DNA from: Acidobacteriaceae bacterium
GTDB taxonomy: Bacteria > Acidobacteriota > Terriglobia > Terriglobales > Acidobacteriaceae
Length of the DNA: 43,403 nt
Reading direction: 5' to 3'
NCBI GenBank assembly: GCA_030037545.1
Contig: JASHRF010000018.1
Coordinates: 1 to 43,403, forward strand
In this document: positions 19,771 to 27,572 of the stretch, in pieces
How the letters are laid out: the number at the start of each line of letters is the position of its first letter
Position numbering within the stretch: the stretch's first letter is position 1
The notes under the pieces: model-generated
What the model was told of the DNA's origin: nothing
What the model saw: the letters and a program-made list of their open reading frames with translations, nothing else
The model's database searches: none
Position numbers and translations under genes: made by a program

Positions 19771-19903
19771 GTGAGGGATCTCTCCGTCATAGGAATTGAA
19801 TTTTGATTATAGGTCCATGCGTCCTGGCGGCTCCATCCGTGACGAGGGACGCGAAAAAACTGGAGTTTGCGGGCCGGTTGGATGTTGGCGCCGAAATGTT
19901 ACC

Positions 19904-19951
19904 TGAGTACTCATACGATTACAAACTTTGGGATTTATCCGTGAGTACTCC
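19904..19951. promoter_or_regulatory. Twin palindrome, candidate operator
   Basis: TGAGTACTCA (19904-19913) is a perfect ten-base palindrome. TGAGTACTC recurs at 19942-19950, so the start-to-start distance is 38 bases, close to three and a half helical turns. The spacer is AT-rich (GATTACAAACTTTGGG) and contains GGGATTTATCC, nearly a palindrome. Placement between divergent genes and ahead of the EPS run suits a dimeric regulator binding twice. No regulator gene is visible nearby. Confidence 0.45.
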
Positions 19952-20261
19952 TGGGGTTCGGATGCGAGGAAACGCCGGGTGCTTGGAAGCCTTCCAACTG
20001 ATAGAAGTAAAAGAGGCAGCGCGTGCGGTTTGATCGAACTACCGTACTGCTTCCCTGTCTTCCGGTAACTCTCTCTTGTTCGCCCGGAATCGGACTCTCG
20101 GGCACGGGCAACCACTTAACAGGTCATTGTCCAACTTTACAACTTGACGAATGATGAAGTCCCGATTCACGCTTCATCTTCAGGTGCGCGCCCTGTGACT
20201 CACAGAGCGGAGCTATATCCAAGATCGAGAGTCGGAGCCGTTGAGCAAAGAGAAGAAGTCA

Positions 20262-20432
20262 ATGGAGAGCGAGAAAATCCGGCATAAGGAGGCGTGGGCG
20301 CACGGGACGGACGCGGGGTGGAGTTTTTGGGGATCCTCCGGCGCAGAAGAGCTGAAAGAGCGATGCGCAGCAGAGAAACAGGATGGGCTGTTGGTAATTC
20401 ACAAGTTAGTTACCGGCGCATCACCAAGCTAG
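20262..20432 (+). CDS. Possible small hypothetical protein
   Basis: A 56-residue frame starting MESEKIRHKEAWAHG, with AGAGAAGAAG ahead of ATG. Composition is charged and soluble, with no signal peptide, membrane segment or domain. It is the only plausible frame in the EPS leader, and the next gene follows 108 bases later. A TTG 21 bases upstream is an alternative start. It could equally be chance. Confidence 0.25.
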   Translation: MESEKIRHKEAWAHGTDAGWSFWGSSGAEELKERCAAEKQDGLLVIHKLVTGASPS

Positions 20433-20540
20433 CCCGAATGTTGGATTGAAGGACTGAAGCGAAACGATGACCATGAGGCTGAATCATCATCGGTGCAGGA
20501 CATCGGGGTCACGGGGCCGCAGGCGTCGAAAGGGCCAGCA

Positions 20541-21689
20541 ATGACGAAGTTGAGTGTGAACAGGGCTCCGCTGGGGGACGGTTCGCCGCTTGAGTCCATG
20601 TCGCCGGCGCGCGAAATGCTCAAGGAAGAAGCATTCAAGCGCATGATTGCGATTGAGCGCAAGCGCACGGAGCGGACGCAGGAGCCGTTTTTGCTGATGC
20701 TTCTGGAAGCCGGAGCTCCCGAGGGTTCCGAGGTGAATGCCAAGGCGCTGGAGGCCATGGCGTCGGCGCTGTTTGCGCACAGCCGGGAAACGGACGTGGT
20801 GGGCTGGCACAGCGAGCGGACCTCGGTGGGAGTGCTTTATACGGGCCTGGAAAGCGGCGACAAGAACGCGATTGTGAGCACCATTCTAGGCCGCGTGAAG
20901 CTGGTGCTTCGCGAAGAGTTGAACTTCAACCAGTTCAGCCAGCTCCAGATTTCATTTCATTTCTTCCCCGACTGGGAACACCCCGACAAGATCAATCCGA
21001 GCGACCCGGCCCTGTACCCAGATGTGATGAAGCCGGGCAAGCGCAAGAAGTTGCTACTCTTCCTGAAGCGGGCGATCGACGTAGCGGGAAGCGCGGTGCT
21101 GCTGGTGCTGTGCGCGCCGCTGCTGCTGGCGATCGCGGCAGCGATCAAGGTTTCGTCGGAGGGGCCAGTGCTGTTCCGGCAACAGCGGGTGGGGCAGTAC
21201 GGGAAGTGTTTCACTTTTCTCAAGTTCCGCTCCATGTATGTGAACAGCGATTCCGAGGTTCACCAGAAGTTTGTGACCGAGCTGATCAGGCGCGACGCAG
21301 TGCAGAAGCCGGCGGAGGCCAAGCAAGAAGGCCTGTACAAGCTCCAGAACGATCGCCGCATCACGCGGATAGGCAAGATTCTGCGCCGCACCAGCCTGGA
21401 CGAGCTGCCGCAACTGCTGAACGTGTTGAAGGGCGAAATGTCGCTGGTGGGGCCGCGGCCTGCGATTCCCTACGAGCTGGCCGCCTATCAGCCGTGGCAC
21501 CGGCGGCGGGTTCTTGAGGCGCGGCCGGGCATCACCGGCCTGTGGCAGGTGGAGGGGCGGAGCCGGGTGCGATTCGACGAGATGGTGCGCATGGATCTGC
21601 GCTATTCGATCGGCTGGACTCCGTGGCTGGATATCAAGATTCTGCTGTTGACGCCGCTGGCGGTATTGCGCGGCACGGGAGCATACTAG
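20541..21689 (+). CDS. Initiating sugar-phosphate transferase with N-terminal GGDEF-like domain
   Basis: Transfers a sugar-1-phosphate from a nucleotide sugar to undecaprenyl phosphate at the inner membrane, starting each EPS repeat unit. The C-terminal part (about 172-382) is a full bacterial sugar transferase domain: a membrane helix (AIDVAGSAVLLVLCAPLLLA), then VLFRQQRVGQYGKCFTFLKF, RTSLDELPQLLNVLKGEMSL, VGPRPAIPYE and ARPGITGLWQV. Instead of the usual multi-helix N-terminus of WbaP/WcaJ it has a soluble region of about 150 residues (FKRMIAIERKRTERTQEPFL, then SRETDVVGWHSERTSVGVLY) whose pattern resembles a GGDEF nucleotidyl-cyclase fold without the GGDEF signature. The start is uncertain: ATG 20541 has AAAGGG before it, and GTG at 20493 is an alternative. 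It is first in the plus-strand EPS run. Confidence 0.88.
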   Translation: MTKLSVNRAPLGDGSPLESMSPAREMLKEEAFKRMIAIERKRTERTQEPFLLMLLEAGAPEGSEVNAKALEAMASALFAHSRETDVVGWHSERTSVGVLYTGLESGDKNAIVSTILGRVKLVLREELNFNQFSQLQISFHFFPDWEHPDKINPSDPALYPDVMKPGKRKKLLLFLKRAIDVAGSAVLLVLCAPLLLAIAAAIKVSSEGPVLFRQQRVGQYGKCFTFLKFRSMYVNSDSEVHQKFVTELIRRDAVQKPAEAKQEGLYKLQNDRRITRIGKILRRTSLDELPQLLNVLKGEMSLVGPRPAIPYELAAYQPWHRRRVLEARPGITGLWQVEGRSRVRFDEMVRMDLRYSIGWTPWLDIKILLLTPLAVLRGTGAY

Positions 21690-21711
21690 CTTTCTTTGCG
21701 CGTTTTGTAAG

Positions 21712-21776
21712 CGGGGCTTCCCACCTTGGCTGCAAAGAGTCGCCGCGGCGGCACGCGGCCCGGATGGGACGCCCCG
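21712..21776. repeat. Imperfect long hairpin, TTCCCA...GATGGG repeat family
   Basis: Outer arms CGGGGC (21712-21717) and GCCCCG (21771-21776) pair perfectly, followed inward by TTCCCACC against GGATGGGA. The outer pattern GGCTTCCCA...GGATGGG recurs at 36181-36218 and 37633-37673. It lies in the spacer between the initiating transferase and the wbpB-like gene. Confidence 0.5.
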
Positions 21777-21835
21777 TAGCAGTTCGGCGCGGCATCAGGT
21801 CGGTACCGGCGGTCTGCAATGAATGGTGGTAAGAG

Positions 21836-22834
21836 ATGAACTTCGGAGTCATCGGTTACGGGTACTGGGGCCCTAATGTAGTAAGGAATCTGGCGGCGCT
21901 GGAAGGCTCTCAAGTGCTGGCGATTGCGGACCTCGGGGAGAGCGCGCGCGCCCGCGCACAAAAGGCGTACCCGCACATCAGGGTGACCGCGGACGCAATG
22001 GAAGTGGTCCAATCGCCGGCCATCGATGCGGTGGCGGTGGTGTCGCCGGTGTGGACGCACTACGAGCTGGCCAAGGCCGCCCTGGAGAACGGCAAGCATG
22101 TGTTTGTGGAGAAGCCTTTCGCCAGCAATTCGGCGCAGGCGCAGGAATTGATCGAACTGGCGCTCCGCAAGAAGCTCAAAATCATGGTGGATCATACGTT
22201 CCTGTTCACCGGCGCGGTGCGCAAGATTCGCCAACTGCTTGACGAGCAGGTTCTGGGCCGCCTGTATTACTACGACGCAACGCGCGTGAACCTGGGTTTG
22301 TTCCAGCACGACATTAACGTGCTCTGGGACCTGGCGCCGCACGATCTGTCGATCGTGGATTACCTTATGGAGACCAAGCCGGAGGCTATTTCGGCCACCG
22401 GGCAGAAGCACCTGAACGGCCATGAGGACATCGCCTTCCTTACTCTTTACTATCCCGATAAAGTGATCGCGCACATCAACGTGAACTGGCTTTCGCCGGT
22501 GAAGGTCAGGACCACGCTGATCGGCGGACAGAAGAAGATGCTGGTATGGAACGATCTGGAAGCCGACGAAAAGGTGAAGGTATACGACAAGGGCGTGAAC
22601 ATCACCAGCCAGGAAGGCGTCTACGAGGCGCTGGTGCACTATCGCGCCGGAGACATGTGGGCGCCGCAACTGGAGCAGGGCGAGGCGCTGAAGCGGGAGC
22701 TGCAGTATTTCGTGGAGTGCATTTCCAATGACAAAAAGCCGTTCAACGACGGCTGTGCAGGGTTGCGGGTGGTGAAAGTGCTGGAGGCGGCCAGCGAATC
22801 GCTGGAGAAGAGGGGCTCGCTGGTTTATCTATGA
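21836..22834 (+). CDS. wbpB: UDP-GlcNAcA 3-dehydrogenase, Gfo/Idh/MocA family (WbpB/WlbA type)
   Basis: Predicted to oxidise C3 of UDP-N-acetylglucosaminuronic acid to the 3-keto sugar with NAD+, preparing it for transamination. The 332-residue length suits the family. The N-terminal Rossmann motif is GVIGYGYWGPNVVRNLA; the family signature HVFVEKPFA gives the catalytic lysine at about residue 93; NVLWDLAPHDLSIVDYLM supplies the sugar-binding histidine region of the C-terminal alpha/beta domain. The stop codon overlaps the next start as ATGA, indicating translational coupling to the fused transferase. Specificity is inferred from the neighbours: WbpA upstream and the D/E fusion directly after. 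The sequence alone would support only a Gfo/Idh/MocA oxidoreductase. Confidence 0.87.
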   Translation: MNFGVIGYGYWGPNVVRNLAALEGSQVLAIADLGESARARAQKAYPHIRVTADAMEVVQSPAIDAVAVVSPVWTHYELAKAALENGKHVFVEKPFASNSAQAQELIELALRKKLKIMVDHTFLFTGAVRKIRQLLDEQVLGRLYYYDATRVNLGLFQHDINVLWDLAPHDLSIVDYLMETKPEAISATGQKHLNGHEDIAFLTLYYPDKVIAHINVNWLSPVKVRTTLIGGQKKMLVWNDLEADEKVKVYDKGVNITSQEGVYEALVHYRAGDMWAPQLEQGEALKRELQYFVECISNDKKPFNDGCAGLRVVKVLEAASESLEKRGSLVYL

Positions 22835-24579
22835 ACTCGTTCCAATCCATTGCCGAGGATGTAAAGCTGGGCAAGGACGTCCGGCTTTCGAAGTTCATCA
22901 ATTTGTACGGCTGCGAGATTGGGGACGAGACCAGGATCGGCGCGTTTGTCGAGATCCAGAAGAATGCACGGGTGGGCAGGCGCTGCAAGATTTCGAGCCA
23001 CAGTTTTGTGTGCGAAGGGGTGGAGATCGAGGACAGCGTTTTTATCGGGCACGGGGTCACGTTCATCAACGACAGCTACCCGCGGGCGACGGCGGCGGAT
23101 GGAAAGCTGCAGACGGAATCGGACTGGAAAGTGGAGCGCACGCTGGTGAAGCGGGGCGCTTCGATCGGTTCGGGCGCGACCGTGCTGGCCAACGTGACGA
23201 TCGGCGAAAACGCCATTGTGGGCGCGGGCAGCGTGGTCACCCGGGACGTTCCGACGCACGCCATCGTGGCGGGCAATCCGGCCCGGGTTATACGGTTTGT
23301 GGAAGCGCCGATGCCGATTCGCGCCGCGGGGCCGGTGCCGTTTTTGGACCTAGTGACGCCGCACCGGGAGCTGGAGCGGGAACTGGTGGAGGTTTTCCGG
23401 CGCAGCCTGCGCACGGCCGGTTTTGTAGGCGGCGCGATGGTCGAGGAGTTCGAAACGGCATTCGCGAGCTTTTGCGAAGTGAGCCACGCCATCGCGGTAA
23501 ACAGCGGCACCGACGCGCTGCGATTTGCTCTCATGGCGGCCGGAGTGCGAGCCGGGGACGTGGTTATCACGGTTCCGAATACGTTTATCGCCACCACCGA
23601 GGCGATATCACAGGCCGGGGCTACGCCGGAATTCGTGGACGTGGATGAGCAGACGTCCAACTTATCAGTCGAGCGGCTGCAGGAGCATCTGGAACGCGGT
23701 TGCGGGCGTGACGCCGGCGGCAGGCTGGTGAGCCTGCGCAGCGGAGGGCCGGTGACGGCGGTGGTACCGGTGCATTTGTACGGCCAGATGGCGGACATGG
23801 ATGCCATCCTGAGCGTGGCCGAGGAGTACGGCCTGGTGGTGGTGGAAGATGCCTGCCAGGCGCACGGCGCCGCGCATTTTTCGCGGAAGCGGGATCGCTG
23901 GATGAAGGCCGGGTCGATGGGGCGGGCTGCAGCCTTCAGCTTTTACCCAGGCAAAAACCTGGGCGCGTGCGGCGAAGGCGGAGCGGTAAGCACCAACGAC
24001 GGCGAACTGGCCGCGACGGTGCGCAAGCTGCGCGATCACGGCCAGGCGAAGAAGTATTACCACGACGTGGAAGGCTACAACGGGCGGCTGGACGCGATCC
24101 AGGCGGGATTTCTGCACGCCAAGCTGCCGCATTTGCGGCAGTGGAATGCGCAGCGCCGCGAGCGTGCCGGAACATACCAGAAGCTTCTGGCCGGTAACGG
24201 AGTGGTGAAGCTATTCACTGAGCCGCCGTGGTCGCGCGGCGTGTACCACCTGTACGTGGTGTGCTGCAGCGATCGCGAGGGGCTGATGCAGCACCTGAAC
24301 ACCGCCGGCATCGGTACGGGAATTCATTATCCGATTCCGTTGCACTTGCAGAAGGCCTATGCCGGACTGAATTATCAGAGCGGAGATTTTCCGGTAGCGG
24401 AACGGTTGTCTGCGGAGATTCTCTCCTTGCCCATGTTTCCGCAGCTCACTTCCGCGCAGCAGGCGCGCGTGGCTGATGAGGTTCTGGCCTTCGCTTGCGA
24501 AGTCCAAAGACAGGCCGAGCGCGACGACAAAGCTCTGGCCTGCTCGGATCGTGGAGGCCGGGTTGTGAGGCTTATATAG
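22831..24579 (+). CDS. Fused N-acetyltransferase (WbpD type) and PLP aminotransferase (WbpE type)
   Basis: A 582-residue two-domain enzyme. Residues 1 to about 165 form a left-handed beta-helix acetyltransferase with hexapeptide repeats (KLGKDVRLSKFINLYGCEIG, FIGHGVTFINDSYPRA, GASIGSGATVLANVTIGENA) and the usual AGNPARVIR end. Residues about 178-560 are a DegT/DnrJ/EryC1 aminotransferase: PFLDLVTPHRELERELVEVF, AVNSGTDALRFALMAAG, VEDACQAHGA and SFYPGKNLGACGEGGAV with the PLP lysine at about 375. The aminotransferase would use glutamate to put an amine on C3 of the keto sugar, and the acetyltransferase would acetylate that amine from acetyl-CoA, giving UDP-GlcNAc3NAcA. In Pseudomonas and Bordetella these are separate WbpE/WlbC and WbpD/WlbB proteins. 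ATGA overlap with the gene before; its TAG overlaps the following GTG start. Confidence 0.93.
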   Translation: MNSFQSIAEDVKLGKDVRLSKFINLYGCEIGDETRIGAFVEIQKNARVGRRCKISSHSFVCEGVEIEDSVFIGHGVTFINDSYPRATAADGKLQTESDWKVERTLVKRGASIGSGATVLANVTIGENAIVGAGSVVTRDVPTHAIVAGNPARVIRFVEAPMPIRAAGPVPFLDLVTPHRELERELVEVFRRSLRTAGFVGGAMVEEFETAFASFCEVSHAIAVNSGTDALRFALMAAGVRAGDVVITVPNTFIATTEAISQAGATPEFVDVDEQTSNLSVERLQEHLERGCGRDAGGRLVSLRSGGPVTAVVPVHLYGQMADMDAILSVAEEYGLVVVEDACQAHGAAHFSRKRDRWMKAGSMGRAAAFSFYPGKNLGACGEGGAVSTNDGELAATVRKLRDHGQAKKYYHDVEGYNGRLDAIQAGFLHAKLPHLRQWNAQRRERAGTYQKLLAGNGVVKLFTEPPWSRGVYHLYVVCCSDREGLMQHLNTAGIGTGIHYPIPLHLQKAYAGLNYQSGDFPVAERLSAEILSLPMFPQLTSAQQARVADEVLAFACEVQRQAERDDKALACSDRGGRVVRLI

Positions 24580-25532
24580 TGTCGAAGTTACCGTCGTATG
24601 TATTGATTACCCCGGCGCGCAACGAGGCGCGGCTGATTGAGCAGACGATTGAGTCGGTTGTGCGCCAGACGGTGCTGCCGCTGAAGTGGGTGATCGTGAG
24701 CGACGGCTCGACCGACGGCACCGACGAGATTGTCAGTCGCTACGCGGCCGCATACGAGTGGATCGAGCTGGTGCGATTGCCGGAGCGCAGGGAACGCAGC
24801 TTTGCCGGCAAGGCGCACGCCTTCAGCGCCGGCAAGGCAAGGGTGGATGGGCTGCGCTACGGGGTGATTGCGAATCTCGATGCCGATATTACCTTCGAGA
24901 GCGATTATTTTGCGTTTCTGCTGGAGAGGCTGAGCACCGACACGCGGCTGGGCGTGATCGGAACTCCTTACGTAGAGACGACGAAGGAGATCTACGACTA
25001 CCGGTACGTAAACATCGAGCATGTGTCGGGGGCGTGCCAGGTTTTCCGGCGGGAATGTTACGAGGCCATCGGCGGCTATGCGGCGGTGAAGGTGGGTACC
25101 ATCGACTGCATTGCGGTGATCACGGCGCGCATGAAGGGTTGGAAGACGCGCACGTTTACCGAGAAGGTCTGCCTGCACCACCGCATTGTGGGCACCGCCC
25201 AGGCCAGCCCCATGAAGGCGCGGCTGGTAGCCGGGGTGATGGACTACACCATGGGCAATCGCCCGCTGTGGCAGTTCTTCCGCACTCTTTATCAGATGAG
25301 CCAAAAGCCATACGTGGTGCGCGGCGTGGCGATCGGGGCGGGATACGTTTGGGCGTGGCTGCGGCGTGCAGAGCGGCCGGTATCCGCAGAGCTGATCGCG
25401 TTTCACCGCGGCGAACAGATGCAGCGCCTGCGAGCGGCATTTAAGCGGAGATTATGGCCGCGCAGAACGGTCGCGGGGGTGCGGGAAGAGTCGATGCCCT
25501 CGGTGCGCGACGGAGCCGAAGCAGCGCATTGA
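24579..25532 (+). CDS. Glycosyltransferase family 2
   Basis: A 317-residue inverting GT-A glycosyltransferase predicted to add a sugar to the lipid-linked repeat unit at the cytoplasmic face of the membrane. The N-terminus shows YVLITPARNEARLIEQTIES and VSDGSTDGTDE, then the metal-binding NLDADITF, and a later acceptor region with GACQVFRRECYEAIGG. A C-terminal stretch (about 245-275) is amphipathic to hydrophobic and may associate with the membrane. The start is GTG at 24579, sharing one base with the TAG of the previous gene and preceded by GTGAGG; a longer frame from 24495 is inside that gene and not conserved. Donor and acceptor are unknown. Confidence 0.87.
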   Translation: MSKLPSYVLITPARNEARLIEQTIESVVRQTVLPLKWVIVSDGSTDGTDEIVSRYAAAYEWIELVRLPERRERSFAGKAHAFSAGKARVDGLRYGVIANLDADITFESDYFAFLLERLSTDTRLGVIGTPYVETTKEIYDYRYVNIEHVSGACQVFRRECYEAIGGYAAVKVGTIDCIAVITARMKGWKTRTFTEKVCLHHRIVGTAQASPMKARLVAGVMDYTMGNRPLWQFFRTLYQMSQKPYVVRGVAIGAGYVWAWLRRAERPVSAELIAFHRGEQMQRLRAAFKRRLWPRRTVAGVREESMPSVRDGAEAAH

Positions 25533-25573
25533 AGAATATTTGGAAGGCAGGCTTCCTGGGGAGCAATGGGGCA

Positions 25574-26476
25574 ATGACGGGTAACGGACTACGGAATCCG
25601 GAAAGAGCGCATGGCGCTGCCGGCGATGGTTACTGGGTCGGCGCATTGCCGTCTTGCGCCCCGATGGAGCGGCCGGAGACCGCGATCATCATCAACGCGG
25701 ATGACTGGGGCCGGGATCGAGCGACCACCGGCCGTATTCTGGAATGCATTTGCGCGGGCGTAGTTTCGTCCACCAGTGCCATGGTGTGGATGGAGGATTC
25801 GGAGCGGGCGGCGGAGGTGGCGCTCGCGCACGCGGTTGACACCGGGCTGCACTTGAATTTCTCTACCGAGTTTTCGGGGCCGGAGTGCCCGGCCAGGCTA
25901 AAGGAGCACCAGGCAAGGATCAAGCGTTTTCTGACGTCGCACCCATTTGCTCCCGCGTTTTTTCATCCCGGACTCAGAGCATCGTTCGAATACGTGATGC
26001 GGGCACAACGCGAGGAATACGAACGGCTGTACGGGGCTGCGCCAGGCCGGATTGACGGCCACCACCATATGCATCTCTGCGCCAACGTGCTGGGCGGAAA
26101 GCTGCTGCCGGCGGGCGCGATTGTGCGCCGGGATTTCTCGTTCCAGCGGGGAGAAAAAGGCGGCCTGAATCGCGCCTACCGAAACTGGCGCGACCGGAAA
26201 CTGGCGCGGCGCTACCGGATTGCGGATTATTTCTTCAACCTTATCCCGGTCAAGCCGCTGGAAAGGCTGGAGAGAATTTTTGCGCTTGGCGCCCATGCCA
26301 ACGTGGAGGTGGAAACGCACCCCATCAACGACGAGGAGTACACGTTTCTCCGGGGAGGGTTCGACCGCTTTGCCGGCGAAGTTTCGATCATGCGGGGCTA
26401 TGTTCTGCGCAACTTCGACGCCGGCGAAGACAGTTTGGCCGCGAGCCAAAGCTTCATTGGAACGGCCGCAAGCTGA
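25574..26476 (+). CDS. ChbG/YdjC-like carbohydrate deacetylase
   Basis: A 300-residue member of the YdjC/ChbG/HpnK deacetylase family, enzymes that remove N-acetyl groups from amino sugars with a divalent metal. The metal site is seen as INADDWGR near the N-terminus, the following DTGLHLNFS, and the strongly conserved IDGHHHMHL. Start is uncertain: ATG 25574 has a purine-rich GGGGAGCAATGGGG before it, while ATG 25664 opens just ahead of the first conserved strand and would be more typical in length. The frame also runs up to 25454 inside the GT2 gene. In this EPS setting it may deacetylate a HexNAc residue or intermediate. Confidence 0.85.
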   Translation: MTGNGLRNPERAHGAAGDGYWVGALPSCAPMERPETAIIINADDWGRDRATTGRILECICAGVVSSTSAMVWMEDSERAAEVALAHAVDTGLHLNFSTEFSGPECPARLKEHQARIKRFLTSHPFAPAFFHPGLRASFEYVMRAQREEYERLYGAAPGRIDGHHHMHLCANVLGGKLLPAGAIVRRDFSFQRGEKGGLNRAYRNWRDRKLARRYRIADYFFNLIPVKPLERLERIFALGAHANVEVETHPINDEEYTFLRGGFDRFAGEVSIMRGYVLRNFDAGEDSLAASQSFIGTAAS

Positions 26477-26486
26477 GAGGTATCCC

Positions 26487-27509
26487 ATGAGGTATGCACA
26501 TACGGAAGCGAGCTCCACTCCGGAAGCGGCGGTTCCGCATCTCTCGGTCTGTGTGTGCACATACAAGCGGCCGGATTTGCTGAAGCGTCTTTTACTGCAC
26601 CTTGGCGAGCAGGAGACCGGAGGCCTGTTCACCTATTCGATCGTGGTTGTGGACAACGATGAGGCGCGATCCGCTGAGGCCACGACGGCGGAAGCGGGCG
26701 CCATGCTTCCGGTGGCGGTGCGATACGACGTAGAGGCGCGGCGCAGCATCGCGCTGGCGCGCAACCGGGCGGTGGCCAACGCCAGCGGGGAGTTTGTGGC
26801 GCTCATCGACGACGATGAGTTTCCGGCGCCGGACTGGCTGCTTACGTTGTTCAGGACCTGCGCACAGCACGGCGTGGACGGCGTGCTGGGGCCGGTGATC
26901 CGGCATTTCGACCAGACCCCGCCAGCGTGGTTTCAAAAAAGCAATATTTACGACCGCAGGGTCAACCCGACGGGAATGGTGGTGAAGTGGAAGGAAGCGC
27001 GCACCGGCAATGTTCTGGCGAAGGCGCAGGTGATGGCGGGGGAAATACCCTTCCGGCCGGAGTTTCGCGCCGGCGAAGACCAGGACTTTTTCTGGAGAAA
27101 GATTGCGGAGGGTTTTGTCTTCATCTGGTGCGCGGAGGCCATTGTCTACGAGACCATACCGCCGGCTCGCTGGAAGCGCATGTATGTGCTGCGCAAAGCG
27201 GCGCTGCAAGGGGCAACGGCGGCGCAGCACCCCGGCTTCGGGGCCATCAGCATTGCAAAGGCGATTGTTGCCGTGCCGCTCTACACGCTTTGCCTGCCGT
27301 TTACATTGCTGCTCGGACAGCATCGATTCATGGAACTGCTGGTGAAGATTGCGGATCATTCGGGTAAGCTGGTCCGGGCAATGGGCATGGATCCGGTCCG
27401 GGAGGAATATGTCTCGGGAGTAAGTGAAGGTGCGGGAGCGGAATTGGAGCGCAAGAAAAGCGTGCCTGGGTTAGACGGCGCGGGTCTGCCGGCCGGCTTG
27501 GAGAAGTGA
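26487..27509 (+). CDS. Glycosyltransferase family 2
   Basis: A 340-residue GT-A enzyme. LSVCVCTYKRPDLLKRLL opens the domain, SIVVVDNDEA marks the nucleotide site, ARNRAVANASGEFVALIDDD the metal site with a following EFPAPDW, and FRAGEDQDFFWR the acceptor base region. A hydrophobic segment near residue 255-280 (KAIVAVPLYTLCLPFTLLLG) is likely membrane-associated. GAGAGG precedes the ATG. It starts 10 bases after the YdjC-like stop and is co-oriented with the whole EPS run. Donor and linkage unknown. Confidence 0.88.
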   Translation: MRYAHTEASSTPEAAVPHLSVCVCTYKRPDLLKRLLLHLGEQETGGLFTYSIVVVDNDEARSAEATTAEAGAMLPVAVRYDVEARRSIALARNRAVANASGEFVALIDDDEFPAPDWLLTLFRTCAQHGVDGVLGPVIRHFDQTPPAWFQKSNIYDRRVNPTGMVVKWKEARTGNVLAKAQVMAGEIPFRPEFRAGEDQDFFWRKIAEGFVFIWCAEAIVYETIPPARWKRMYVLRKAALQGATAAQHPGFGAISIAKAIVAVPLYTLCLPFTLLLGQHRFMELLVKIADHSGKLVRAMGMDPVREEYVSGVSEGAGAELERKKSVPGLDGAGLPAGLEK

Positions 27510-27572
27510 GCGGGACAGTCGAGATGCAGCGAAGGAATTTGAGCGCTGCCGGCGTGAGAGGGAGTGGGATCG

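Larger units (their letters stand above)
19771..20540. other. Long leader region ahead of the EPS run
   Basis: A 770-base interval between a minus-strand hypothetical gene and the first plus-strand EPS gene. It contains the paired palindromes (19904-19951) and one weakly supported small frame (20262-20432). A plus-strand frame at 19803-20033 starts at TTG with no ribosome site and is not accepted. TTGACG occurs at about 20145 but no convincing -10 follows at the right distance. It is the likely site of the EPS promoter and its regulation. Confidence 0.5.

Noticed and set aside
19803..20033. A 76-codon plus-strand frame in the EPS leader
   Set aside because: TTG start without a ribosome site, no domain, and it runs through the twin palindrome.
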